Notes under the pieces: generated by a model
The model's input: the letters and a program-made list of their open reading frames with translations, nothing else
Told to the model about the DNA's origin: nothing
Databases searched by the model: none
Made by a program: the position numbers and the translations under genes
Shown: one piece after another, positions 28,058 through 39,677 of the stretch
Layout: each line of letters starts with the position of its first letter
Position numbering within the stretch: the stretch's first letter is position 1
Source: Tundrisphaera lichenicola
GTDB taxonomy: Bacteria > Planctomycetota > Planctomycetia > Isosphaerales > Isosphaeraceae
Length of the DNA stretch: 64,000 bases
Direction of reading: 5' to 3'
Assembly: GCF_051175385.1 (NCBI RefSeq)
Contig: NZ_CP195106.1
Coordinates: forward strand, 496,001 to 560,000

Positions 28058-28189
28058 GGGGCCCCCACGTGGCCGGAATTCTGTCAGGACTGTTATTCGA
28101 GCCATCGACGTGTTCGAAAGACCCTCACCCCGGCCCTCTCCCGAGGGGAGAGGGAGGCAGAGTCGCCCCTCTCCCGGGGGAGAGGGGGC
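28028..28189. repeat. cluster of three palindromic repeats, first two inverted
   Basis: The 33-base units at 28028-28060 and 28122-28154 are near-perfect reverse complements, each with a CCCTCTCCC/GGGAGAGGG palindrome plus a GGGGTGAGGG tail. A third, tail-less palindrome lies at 28166-28189. The layout matches the pair inside the glycosyltransferase at 16570. The symporter stop codon lies inside the first unit. Confidence 0.85.
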
Positions 28190-28235
28190 AAAATGTCGAT
28201 TGGTGCCCGCATTACCCGATTATGAGTTTGTCATC

Positions 28236-30599
28236 ATGAGACTTCTCCTCCTGGCCTTGCTCCTGACCCCCCCCGCGATCGCTTCACTGCCCGAGGCGCG
28301 GCCGGAGGCGCTTGGGATCGACCCTTCGCGGCTGGCGCGGGTCGAGGATGCGATCGCCCGCGCGATCGGCGAGAAGACGGTCCCGGGGGCGGTGGTCCTG
28401 GTCGGCCGCAAGGGGAAGATCGCCATGGCTCGGGCCTTCGGCAAGCGGTCGGTCGAGCCGACCGACGAGCCGATGACGCGGGACACCGTCTTCGACATGG
28501 CCAGCCTGACCAAGCCGGTGGCCACGGCGACCTCGGTCATGGTCCTCCTCGAGCGCGGCAAGTTCCGCCTGAGCGACCCGATCGTCCGGCATCTCCCCGA
28601 ACTGAAGGGGAACGGCAAGGACGCGATCACGATCGACCAGCTCCTCCGGCATCGGACCGGCCTGATCCCCGACAACCCCATCGCCGACTACGCCGACGGC
28701 CCCGAGAAAGCCTGGTCCAGGATCGCCGAACTGGCCCCGACCCGGCCCCCGGGCGAGGCGTTTATTTACAGCGATGTGAATTACCTGATCCTGGGCCGAC
28801 TCGTCGAGAAAATCTCCGGGCAGTCGCTCGACCAGTTCGCCCGCGCGACGATCTTCGATCCCCTGGGGATGGTCGACTCCGGCTTCCGGCCCGTCGGCGG
28901 CCCGGTCGACGAGCCGACGCCCCTCGCCCGTGTCGCTCCCACCGAGCCCGAGGGCGGCAAGATGATCCGGGGGGTGGTCCACGACCCGAGGTCCCGAGCC
29001 CTGGGCGGCGTGGCCGGTCACGCCGGGCTGTTCAGCACCGTCGACGACCTGGCCATCTACGCGCAGATGATCCTCGACGGCGGCCAGGGCCCGAATGGCA
29101 AGCGTATCCTTTCGCCGCTCACCGTCCGAGCGATGACCGACCCCGGCTCGACCCCCGAAGGGCAGCGGCGCGGGCTCGGCTGGGATATCGAGACCTCGTT
29201 CAGCTCTCCGCGGGGTAGCCTCTTCGGCCCCGGAAGTTTCGGCCACACCGGCTTCACCGGGACGAGCATCTGGATCGACCCGGAGACCGAGACCTTCGTG
29301 ATCCTACTGACCAGCCGGCTCCACCCCGACGGGAAGGGGGGCAGCCCCGTCGCGCTCCGGGCCGAGGTCGCCACGCTGGTCGCCTCGTCGATCATGGACG
29401 TTTCCCCGAGGGTCGTCGAGCGATCGGCCGTCGTCCCCGCCCCCTCGGCTCCCGTCCTCCCGGCGATCCGGCCGGTCGACTGCGGCATCGATGTCCTGGC
29501 CCGTCGCGAGTTCCGCGAGCTGAAGGACAAGCGGGTCGGCCTGGTCACCAATCACACCGGGCGGGACAAGGCGGGAGTCCCGACGATCGATCTCCTCTTC
29601 GGAGCCCCCGACGTCGAACTGGTCGCGCTGTTCAGCCCCGAGCACGGCATCCGGGGCGAGGTCGACACCACGGTCGCCGACGCCAAGGACCCGAAAACCG
29701 GGCTGCCGATCTTCAGCCTCTACGGCAAGACCCGCAAGCCCTCGCCCGAAAGCCTGGCCGGGGTCGAGGTCCTGGTCTACGACATCCAGGATATCGGCAC
29801 GCGGTACTATACCTACATCAGCACGCTCGGCCTGGTCCTGGAGGCGGCCCGAGAGAACCACATCCCGGTCATCGTCCTCGATCGGCCCAACCCGATCGGC
29901 GGCGAGGCCATCGCGGGACCGGTCCGAGACGCCGACTTCGCCTCGTTCATCGCCCACCACGCCCTGCCGGTCCGCCATGCGATGACCGTCGGCGAGATGG
30001 CCAAGCTCTTCAACGCCGAGCGATCCATCGGGGCCGACCTGACCGTGATCCCCGTCGAAGGCTGGAGGAGGTCCGACACCTTCGACCGGACCGGCCTGGA
30101 ATGGACCAACCCCTCGCCCAACATGAGGAGCCTGACCGAGGCCCTGCTCTATCCCGGCGTCGGGCTCCTCGAGGCCAGCAACCTCGCCACCGGTCGGGGG
30201 ACCGACACCCCGTTCGAGCGCCTGGGTGCCCCCTGGATCGACGATCGGGCCTTTGCGAAGGCCCTCAACGAACTGGCCCTGCCGGGCGTCCGGTTCGTCC
30301 CCGTCCGGTTCAGCCCCAGAGAGCGGCAGTTCAAGGATCAGGAGTGCAAGGGAGTGCAGATCGCGATCACCGACTGGGCCACCTTCGAGCCGGTCGACCT
30401 GGGTATTTCGATCGCCATCACCCTCCGCTCGATGTATCCCAAGCAGTGGCAGCCCGAAGGGTTCCTCAAGATGCTGGCCGACCGCGACGCTTATGAAGCC
30501 CTCCTCTCGGGGGCCGACCTCTCGGCGATCCGCTCGACCTGGGACGGCGAACTGGCCGAGTTCGCCAAGGTCCGGGAGAAGTATCTTCTCTACAAGTGA
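28236..30599 (+). CDS. secreted serine hydrolase fused to NamZ-type exo-N-acetylmuramidase domain (DUF1343)
   Basis: The 787-residue product has a signal peptide (LLLLALLLTPPAIAS), an N-terminal class C beta-lactamase-like domain (about residues 25-375) with SLTK (Ser90, Lys93), YSD at Tyr178 and HTG late in the domain, then a DUF1343/NamZ domain (about 410-787) with VGLVTNHTGRD, LFSPEHGIRGEVD and VYDIQDIGTRYYTYI. NamZ enzymes remove terminal N-acetylmuramic acid from peptidoglycan fragments, and the serine hydrolase could cleave a peptide or ester substituent. Both domains keep their motifs. The ATG at 28236 starts the signal peptide. The fusion implies that muropeptide turnover steps act together outside the cytoplasm. 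Confidence 0.87.
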   Translation: MRLLLLALLLTPPAIASLPEARPEALGIDPSRLARVEDAIARAIGEKTVPGAVVLVGRKGKIAMARAFGKRSVEPTDEPMTRDTVFDMASLTKPVATATSVMVLLERGKFRLSDPIVRHLPELKGNGKDAITIDQLLRHRTGLIPDNPIADYADGPEKAWSRIAELAPTRPPGEAFIYSDVNYLILGRLVEKISGQSLDQFARATIFDPLGMVDSGFRPVGGPVDEPTPLARVAPTEPEGGKMIRGVVHDPRSRALGGVAGHAGLFSTVDDLAIYAQMILDGGQGPNGKRILSPLTVRAMTDPGSTPEGQRRGLGWDIETSFSSPRGSLFGPGSFGHTGFTGTSIWIDPETETFVILLTSRLHPDGKGGSPVALRAEVATLVASSIMDVSPRVVERSAVVPAPSAPVLPAIRPVDCGIDVLARREFRELKDKRVGLVTNHTGRDKAGVPTIDLLFGAPDVELVALFSPEHGIRGEVDTTVADAKDPKTGLPIFSLYGKTRKPSPESLAGVEVLVYDIQDIGTRYYTYISTLGLVLEAARENHIPVIVLDRPNPIGGEAIAGPVRDADFASFIAHHALPVRHAMTVGEMAKLFNAERSIGADLTVIPVEGWRRSDTFDRTGLEWTNPSPNMRSLTEALLYPGVGLLEASNLATGRGTDTPFERLGAPWIDDRAFAKALNELALPGVRFVPVRFSPRERQFKDQECKGVQIAITDWATFEPVDLGISIAITLRSMYPKQWQPEGFLKMLADRDAYEALLSGADLSAIRSTWDGELAEFAKVREKYLLYK

Positions 30600-30644
30600 G
30601 CAGGGCTTGAGGGCTCGTCGGTGGCATGATTGACCGATGAGGTT

Positions 30645-30662
30645 GGGCAGGGCGAGCCCTGC
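30645..30662. repeat. short dispersed palindrome
   Basis: GGGCAGGGCGAGCCCTGC has 7-base complementary arms around a 2-base loop and matches the core of the element at 11386. It lies just upstream of the next sulfatase gene. Confidence 0.6.
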
Positions 30663-30693
30663 ACGACCAGGACTGGGACGGGAGGAGCGGAGC

Positions 30694-32244
30694 ATGCCGA
30701 AGCGTCGAAGCTGGTTCCGGCTGGTCGCCTGGTGTCTCCTGCTCGCCCCGGTGAGCCTCGCCCATCCCGACGACGGCCGACCGATCCGCCCGAGACCCCC
30801 CAAGCCCGCCGAGGGGAGCCCCCGGGGCCCGAACATCCTGATCCTGATCGGCGACGATCAGGCCGGCGGGACGCTCGGGATCGACGGCGACCCTCATCGG
30901 GCCACACCTCGGCTGGATGCCCTGGCCCGGCAGGGAGTCCGGTTCGACCGGGCCTATTGCTCCTCGCCGGTCTGCACGGCCAGCCGGCAGTCCTTCATCA
31001 CCGGGCTGCTCCCCCACGCCGTGGGAGTGACCCGCCTGACGACCCCGCTGCCCGACGACGCCCTGACCCTGGGCGAATGGCTGGGCGACCTGGGGTATGA
31101 CACCGCGGCTTTCGGCAAGATGCACTTCAACGGACCGGCCAAGCACGGGTTCGCCGAGCGGATCGATGCGCCCGACTGGAACCGGTGGCTCCGCGATCAC
31201 ATGCCGCCCGGCGGCGATCGTCGGCGCAAATGGCGGCCGTTCGTCGACCCCGCCGCCGTCTGGCTCAACGCGGCCGGTCGATCGTATGGCCTGCCCGCCT
31301 CGGCGATGCAATCCACCTACCTGGTCGATCGGGCCGCCGAGTTCTTCGTGCGCCACAAGGACCAATCCCGATCCAACCCCTTCCTGATGGTCCTGGGCTT
31401 CTCCGAACCACATTCTCCGTTCATCTTCCCCGACGAGTGGGCCGGGAGGTTTCGCCCCGAGGACTTCCCGGTCCCGCCGGTCTCTGAGGCCGACCGGGCG
31501 AACCAACCGAAGATCTTCACCGACCTGTCCCCCCGGGAGAAGCAGGGGATCGCCGCCGCGCATTACACCTCGCTGTCGTTCCTCGACCACCAGATCGGCC
31601 GGGCCCTCGACGCCCTCGACGCCTCGGGGCTGGCCGACGACACGATCGTCGTCTACTTCGGCGACAACGGCTATCTCGTCGGCCAGCACGGCCGGTTCGA
31701 GAAGCACGTCCTGCTGGAGCCGGGTGCCCGAGTCCCCCTGATCCTCCGATGGCCCGGCCACCTGCCCGCCGACCGGCGGGTGGCGGATCTCGTCGAACTG
31801 GTCGACGTCCTGCCGACCCTCCTCGAGCTCGCCGGTCAGCCCTCCCCGCCCGACCTCCAGGGCCGGAGCCTCAAGGCGCTCGCGATGGGCGAGCCGGGGG
31901 CGAAGGGGCGCGAGTTCGCCTTCAGCGAGTACCTGGAGAACGAGGAGGCGATGGTCCGGTCCGACCGATACAAGCTGATCGCCGGCACCGGGGCCAGGCG
32001 ACGCCTGGACGGGTACGAGACCGCCAACCCGCTCCCCGGCCCTTACGAGCGGCTCTACGACCTCGAGGCCGACCCCGATGAGGCCACCGATCTCCGCGAC
32101 CGGCCCGAGTTGGCCCCGGTCGTCGACCGGCTTCGTCGCGAGCTTCACGATCGACTCGTCTCCACCCGGGGGGGACAGACTGCCGTCCCCCCCGGCCTCT
32201 CCGAAATCGAGGCGATTCGATGGTGTCTGGTGCCGCAAGATTGA
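30694..32244 (+). CDS. secreted sulfatase with atypical CTASR motif
   Basis: The 516-residue product has a signal peptide (LVAWCLLLAPVSLAHPDD), the metal-binding opening NILILIGDDQAGGTLG, a Lys/His stretch AAFGKMHFNGPAKHG and YFGDNGYLVGQHGRFEK, all typical of type I sulfatases. The maturation motif reads CTASR at Cys94, with Ala where most sulfatases have Pro. Some formylglycine-generating systems accept Ala here, so activity is still plausible. The ATG at 30694 has GGAGGAG upstream. Sequence around the active site resembles heparan or choline sulfatase groups, but the substrate is not assigned. It is one of three sulfatases in the window. Confidence 0.87.
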   Translation: MPKRRSWFRLVAWCLLLAPVSLAHPDDGRPIRPRPPKPAEGSPRGPNILILIGDDQAGGTLGIDGDPHRATPRLDALARQGVRFDRAYCSSPVCTASRQSFITGLLPHAVGVTRLTTPLPDDALTLGEWLGDLGYDTAAFGKMHFNGPAKHGFAERIDAPDWNRWLRDHMPPGGDRRRKWRPFVDPAAVWLNAAGRSYGLPASAMQSTYLVDRAAEFFVRHKDQSRSNPFLMVLGFSEPHSPFIFPDEWAGRFRPEDFPVPPVSEADRANQPKIFTDLSPREKQGIAAAHYTSLSFLDHQIGRALDALDASGLADDTIVVYFGDNGYLVGQHGRFEKHVLLEPGARVPLILRWPGHLPADRRVADLVELVDVLPTLLELAGQPSPPDLQGRSLKALAMGEPGAKGREFAFSEYLENEEAMVRSDRYKLIAGTGARRRLDGYETANPLPGPYERLYDLEADPDEATDLRDRPELAPVVDRLRRELHDRLVSTRGGQTAVPPGLSEIEAIRWCLVPQD

Positions 32245-32248
32245 GATA

Positions 32249-32300
32249 TGATATAATGTTATTGTGAGTAGAATTCACGCATGATGTGAGCAGGGTTCAC
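32249..32300 (+). promoter_or_regulatory. extended -10 promoter with two tandem near-palindromic sites
   Basis: TGATATAAT (32249-32257) is a perfect extended -10 element in otherwise GC-rich DNA. Seven bases later come GTGAGTAGAATTCAC (32264-32278) and GTGAGCAGGGTTCAC (32286-32300), two 15-base GTGA-N7-TCAC sites spaced 22 bases start to start, about two helical turns. They look like operators overlapping the transcription start, 52 bases before the small gene at 32352. No -35 box is visible. Confidence 0.35.
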
Positions 32301-32351
32301 CTTATTGGCGATGGGTGATGCGTCCCCGCTCGCGTGCGATAAGATGCCCGC

Positions 32352-32663
32352 ATGCGAGCACCTCATCTCACGGTTCGTCGATGGATTGCGCTGGTGGCGG
32401 CCTCGGCCATCGTGCTGTCATTCGTCCATCAAAACGGCCCTCGTCCCGGGCTCTACGCTTCCGTCGGCGGCCTGAGCCTGGGCGTCTGCCGCAATGAATC
32501 GATCGACCGGTTCATCCTGGCGTACCACGCTCGGGGCGGTTGGGCCCATCAGGCGGGCCTCTGGCAGTCGGAGGGTCATGGCAACCTGATCGCGGGAGTC
32601 GAGATCCAGAATGGGCGGGTGATCGTCCGGGCGAAGATGGGGATCAACGCGGTGATCTGGTGA
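32352..32663 (+). CDS. small secreted or membrane-anchored protein of unknown function
   Basis: The 103-residue product has a hydrophobic N-terminal segment (WIALVAASAIVLSFV) preceded by basic residues, then a soluble part ending in VIVRAKMGINAVIW. It could be a signal peptide or anchor. The composition is natural for a protein and the candidate promoter lies 95 bases upstream. No family is recognised. A long opposite-strand frame across this stretch is charged and arginine-rich and is rejected. Confidence 0.45.
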   Translation: MRAPHLTVRRWIALVAASAIVLSFVHQNGPRPGLYASVGGLSLGVCRNESIDRFILAYHARGGWAHQAGLWQSEGHGNLIAGVEIQNGRVIVRAKMGINAVIW

Positions 32664-32879
32664 GGAGAGCGTGATCTGGTGGTAGACTCTCACGGGACGA
32701 GAGTTGCGGAACGATTCGGGAATCCCCCCGTCACCCGGGAAGGAGTCGCCAGCAGGGAACAAACCGGGGATCGTCCGGAAAGACGCTTGGCCGGATCTCG
32801 ACCGATTTCCTACAATCGATCCTCGTCGTGATAGGACCGTCGGCCGCTGGATGAGTCCTCGGTTGATCCGGAGGGGGTG

Positions 32880-33179
32880 ATGAGGCTCTCGAACCTCCTG
32901 TTCATCATCCTGGTGCTGGCCGTCGCGATGGGGATCGCTCGCGACGAGGTGGGGCGGGTCGCGGTGATCGTCTTCGTGACCGGCCTGGGGACGGTCGTGG
33001 TCGTCCTGGGCGCGATCATGGCCCTGTTCCAGACCCTCGGATCGTTCGGCGAGGCGCAGAGCCTCCTCTCGCATCTCGAGGCCCTGGGGGCCACGGCGGT
33101 CGTCCTGCTGGTCGGTTCCTCGGCCACGCTGGGCCTGCTATTCGTCGGGGCCTTGCTCGTGCAATGGGCCGTGCCCTGA
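32880..33179 (+). CDS. small membrane protein, three predicted helices
   Basis: The 99-residue product is strongly hydrophobic with segments at residues about 7-20, 27-50 and 70-97. GGAGGGGG lies just upstream of the ATG; a GTG three bases earlier is an alternative. It lies 42 bases before the next sulfatase start on the same strand, so it may be co-transcribed with it. No family is recognised. Confidence 0.55.
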   Translation: MRLSNLLFIILVLAVAMGIARDEVGRVAVIVFVTGLGTVVVVLGAIMALFQTLGSFGEAQSLLSHLEALGATAVVLLVGSSATLGLLFVGALLVQWAVP

Positions 33180-33220
33180 ACCCCGACGCCCGCGCGTCGA
33201 TGCCCCTGGGGAACTCCGCC

Positions 33221-34678
33221 ATGACAATCCGGTCGGCCTTCCTCCTCTTGTTGGCGAACCTCGGGTTGTCGGCGATCGTGATCGGGGCCGAGCCCTCGCT
33301 CGCTCATCGACCCAACATCTTGCTGATCCTGCCCGACCAGTGGCGTGGGATGGACCTGGGATGCATGGGCAACGCCGAGGTCCGGACGCCCCACCTCGAC
33401 CGGTTGGCATCGCAGGGGGTCCTGTTCCGGAACACCTTCGCCAACACGCCGGTCTGCTGCCCGGCTCGCGCGATCCTCCTGACCGGAAAGTACCCCCACA
33501 AGAACGGGATGGTCGCCAACGACCTCCGGCTGAGGGAGTCGGAGACGACCCTCGCCGAGATCCTCGACAAGGCGGGCTATCGGACCGGATTCATCGGCAA
33601 GTGGCACCTCGACGGCGGCAAGCGCCAGCCCGGCTTCGTCCCGCCCGGGCCTCGTCGGCAAGGGTTCGAGTACTGGGCGGCCAGCGAGTGCAGCCACACC
33701 CACTTCCACCCCACCTACTTCCTCGACACCGACCGGCCCATCACCGAGGACCGGTTCGAGCCCGAGGTCTGGACCGACCGGGCGATCGAGTTCCTGGGGC
33801 AGGGGGGGGATGCCCCGTTCTTCCTGGTCGTCTCGATGGGGCCGCCGCACGACCCCTACGGGGCCCCCGAGAAGTTCATGAACCTCTACGACCCGGCCCG
33901 CCTGACCCTGCGTCCCAACTGGGAAGGGAACGACCCCGGCGCGGCCCGGAAGCAACTGGCGGCCTACTACGCCGCGATGACCGCCGTCGACGAGCAGGTC
34001 GGGCGACTGATGGAGGCGCTGGAGGACTCGGGGCGGGCGAAGGACACGATCGTCGTGTTCACCTCGGACCACGGGGACATGCTAGGCTCGCAAGGCCAGC
34101 GGTTGAAGCGGAAGCCCTGGGAGGAGTCGATCAGGGTGCCCGGCATCGTCCGATATCCCGCCCGGATCGAGGCCGGTCGGACCTTGGATGCGCTGCTGAG
34201 TCACGTCGACCTGGCCCCGACCTTGCTCGCGCTCTCCGGCCTGCCGGCCCCGGCCGGGATGCAGGGCACCGACCTCTCGTGGGTGGTCCTCGGCACGACC
34301 GACCGGGGTCCGGATTCGGCCTTCTTCCAGATCTTCGTCCCCTTCGCCGGGGACGGGACCCCCCACCCCTGGCGAGGGATCCGGACCGACCGATGGATGT
34401 ACGCCCGGACCGAGGCCGGACCGTGGGTCCTCTACGACCTCGAGGAAGATCCCTACGAGCAGAAGAACCTGGCCCGCGATCCTGCCCACGCCAACGAGCT
34501 GGCAAGTCTCGAGTCCCGTCTGAACGACTGGATGGAGCGGACCGACGACGCGTGGTCCAACAACTCGATGGAGCCCGTCGAGGATAAGGGGCGTCTCTAC
34601 CGGTTCGAGACCTTCACCACGATCGCCGAATACCTCGAATGGGCGGAGGAGCACCCCGAGCTTGCGCCGAAGGATTGA
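33221..34678 (+). CDS. secreted sulfatase, formylglycine type
   Basis: The 485-residue product has a signal peptide (FLLLLANLGLSAIVIGAEP), NILLILPDQWRGMDLGCMG for metal binding, the maturation motif CCPAR with Cys79, FIGKWHLDGG and FTSDHGDMLGSQG, so all type I sulfatase landmarks are present. The start at 33221 is chosen because the signal peptide begins there; earlier in-frame codons (33164, 33200) would put charged residues ahead of it and overlap the previous gene. The domain resembles N-sulfoglucosamine or iduronate sulfatase groups. It is convergent with the SGNH hydrolase. Confidence 0.9.
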   Translation: MTIRSAFLLLLANLGLSAIVIGAEPSLAHRPNILLILPDQWRGMDLGCMGNAEVRTPHLDRLASQGVLFRNTFANTPVCCPARAILLTGKYPHKNGMVANDLRLRESETTLAEILDKAGYRTGFIGKWHLDGGKRQPGFVPPGPRRQGFEYWAASECSHTHFHPTYFLDTDRPITEDRFEPEVWTDRAIEFLGQGGDAPFFLVVSMGPPHDPYGAPEKFMNLYDPARLTLRPNWEGNDPGAARKQLAAYYAAMTAVDEQVGRLMEALEDSGRAKDTIVVFTSDHGDMLGSQGQRLKRKPWEESIRVPGIVRYPARIEAGRTLDALLSHVDLAPTLLALSGLPAPAGMQGTDLSWVVLGTTDRGPDSAFFQIFVPFAGDGTPHPWRGIRTDRWMYARTEAGPWVLYDLEEDPYEQKNLARDPAHANELASLESRLNDWMERTDDAWSNNSMEPVEDKGRLYRFETFTTIAEYLEWAEEHPELAPKD

Positions 34679-34714
34679 GCCGTTCGCCTCAATCCTCGGC
34701 CGGGGATGACGCCG

Positions 34715-35464
34715 TCAGTCCTTCGCCTCCCCTTCCTGCTTCATGGCCTTCCAAAGCGCGTCGGCGATGGCGGCCATGCCCCTGTCGCCGGGATGGCCGG
34801 CGACCCCCTCATCCTCAATCTTCCGTTCCGACCGGGCAGAGTTCGCCGGGTCGATTCCCATCTCGCCGAGGTCCACGAAAATCCCTCCGACTTCGGCACA
34901 GGACTGCTTCAGGAGGCGATTCTTTTCCGCGTCCGGCCAGAACTGGCCCCGGACGAAGAGCTTCGGATGCCCGTGCTGGCCGAGCTGGGAGAGCAGGTCC
35001 CTCATGGCGTCGGAGAACTGCTTGCGGGCTTCGTCGGTCTTCGGCGAGGTGGCATTTTCGCCAATCGCGAGAATGAGCAGATCGGCCTCGAAGGCGAGTT
35101 CCTGCTTCAGGGCCTCAGGGATGTTGAAGCCGGACATATTTCGTTCGAAGTCGGCGATATTGCGGATCATCACCTTCGGCGTCCCACCGGCCGCCTTCGC
35201 GACCCGGCCCAGCAACAGATGGACGTAGTCCTTCTCGGGAGCACTTGCGGCCATGCCCCAGTTGCCGGTCCAGCCAATCTTCGGCGCCGGTTCGTGCAAC
35301 GTGATGCTGTTGCCGAGAAACAGGATCTTACCGACGCGCAACGTTCCAACTTTCAGGCCATCCTCCGATTTCGCCGACGATGCCCGACCCAGCATTGGCA
35401 GGGAGGCGATTGCCAGGCAAACGCACGCCTTCGCCACGTCGCGTCGCTTCAGGAATGATCTCAA
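34715..35464 (-). CDS. secreted SGNH/GDSL-like hydrolase
   Basis: The 249-residue product has a twin-basic N-terminus and a hydrophobic signal (AKACVCLAIASLPMLGRA), then an SGNH fold: ILFLGNSITLHE as block I (GNS instead of GDS), LLILAIGENATSP near block III, and a late AGHPGDRGM supplying the catalytic His. The family removes acetyl or acyl esters from glycans or lipids. It is placed beside sulfatases, which fits glycan breakdown. Its codon use appears less GC-rich than that of its neighbours. The start at 35464 begins the signal peptide. Confidence 0.8.
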   Translation of the reverse strand: MRSFLKRRDVAKACVCLAIASLPMLGRASSAKSEDGLKVGTLRVGKILFLGNSITLHEPAPKIGWTGNWGMAASAPEKDYVHLLLGRVAKAAGGTPKVMIRNIADFERNMSGFNIPEALKQELAFEADLLILAIGENATSPKTDEARKQFSDAMRDLLSQLGQHGHPKLFVRGQFWPDAEKNRLLKQSCAEVGGIFVDLGEMGIDPANSARSERKIEDEGVAGHPGDRGMAAIADALWKAMKQEGEAKD

Positions 35465-35915
35465 GTTTCGGCCCTCTTCGACGATTGCCAGGTTACCGAT
35501 CCCCTTCGCGAACGACGGCCAAGGTATCCCGAACCGTGGGATTTGTCACCCGATCATCGAAGGTCCTCGCCCGTTGCGAGTCTGGTAGTCAAAGTCTCGG
35601 GATCTGGAGGCGGCGGCGTATGAGCATCGGAGGAAGCTCTCCCGGCGGCCCGACATGGCCAAAGGCCCGGTTGCGCCTTCCTGGGCCGTCGCGAGGCCCG
35701 AAGAATCGACGGGGAGGGCTACGGCCGGGCGGTCGGACGAGACCTCCGCCTTAACCCCATCAGTGCCGGGTTGGTCCCGAGCCCCGAGTCCTGGGCGTGG
35801 TCGAGCCGTCCGGGCACGATCAATCCCGCCCCTCGACCTCCCTGTGTCGCTCACCGGGCGATGCTCAATCCCTGGGGGCGAGCATCGCCCGGTGAGAACC
35901 CCGAGGGGGGGCGAC
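35465..35915. other. 451-base non-coding gap containing a strong hairpin
   Basis: The gap lies upstream of the SGNH gene and downstream of the beta-helix gene, both on the minus strand. It should hold the SGNH promoter. It contains the 17-bp inverted repeat at 35850-35896; otherwise nothing was recognised. Confidence 0.5.
35850..35896 (-). terminator. 17-bp perfect inverted repeat downstream of beta-helix gene
   Basis: CTCACCGGGCGATGCTC and its exact complement are separated by 13 bases and begin 20 bases after the stop of the giant beta-helix gene. The position suggests a terminator, but no T-run follows, so it may instead be a dispersed palindrome. Confidence 0.45.
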
Positions 35916-39080
<3,165 letters not shown>

Positions 39081-39677
39081 GGTGTGCAATCCTTACAGGT
39101 CGTCGAGTTGGGCGAACGGGTCTCTCGGGCGATCACCCCGGGACCGTTGCGCCGGTCGAAGAGGATCCCATGACGATAAGCTAAGACATGGCTCGACGAA
39201 GTGGGCCTCGACGGAGAATATCCCGGCCGGCATGGCGTGAGAAACCGAGCGCCCGACCAGCCGGGAATCGGTATCACCTCCCACGGCTGAGGCCGTGTCG
39301 ACGGCTTCAGGCCACCTCGAAGCCTCCGAGAGTTCCCCTCGTGGCTGGAGGAGCATCGGAAGTCGAGCGAGGGGGGAGTCGCTCTCGTGGAAGTTCTCGG
39401 CCCGGGCGGCAGACGCCTCGACCGGTAGCCGTGGCGCGACTTTATCAAATCTCGGAACGTGCAGGGTTTTGAAACTTTCGGGAGAGTTGCTCGCTCATCA
39501 ACGGCGTCTTACGTTCCATCCGAGCAATTCCAGCAACAGCTTCGTGGGTCATCAGGCGACGTCGAAGACGGACGTGCCAATCGAAAGATAGCCGAGATTC
39601 AACCCGGCACCGTCGCTCGCGACGATCGTTCGCGCCGGTTTACGTTCCATGACAACACCTTTGAGGAGCCTGAGATC
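39081..39677. other. 597-base divergent promoter region between two giant surface genes
   Basis: The region lies between the starts of the two giant surface proteins and must hold both promoters or one shared control region. The upstream frame of the larger gene stays open in it, but its composition is not protein-like. No clear sigma-70 box, operator or RNA was recognised. Confidence 0.5.

Noticed and set aside
16570..28189. Palindromic repeats considered as insertion-sequence ends
   Set aside because: There is no transposase between the inverted units (spacers about 61-63 bases) and no target duplication was seen; they fit REP-like elements better.
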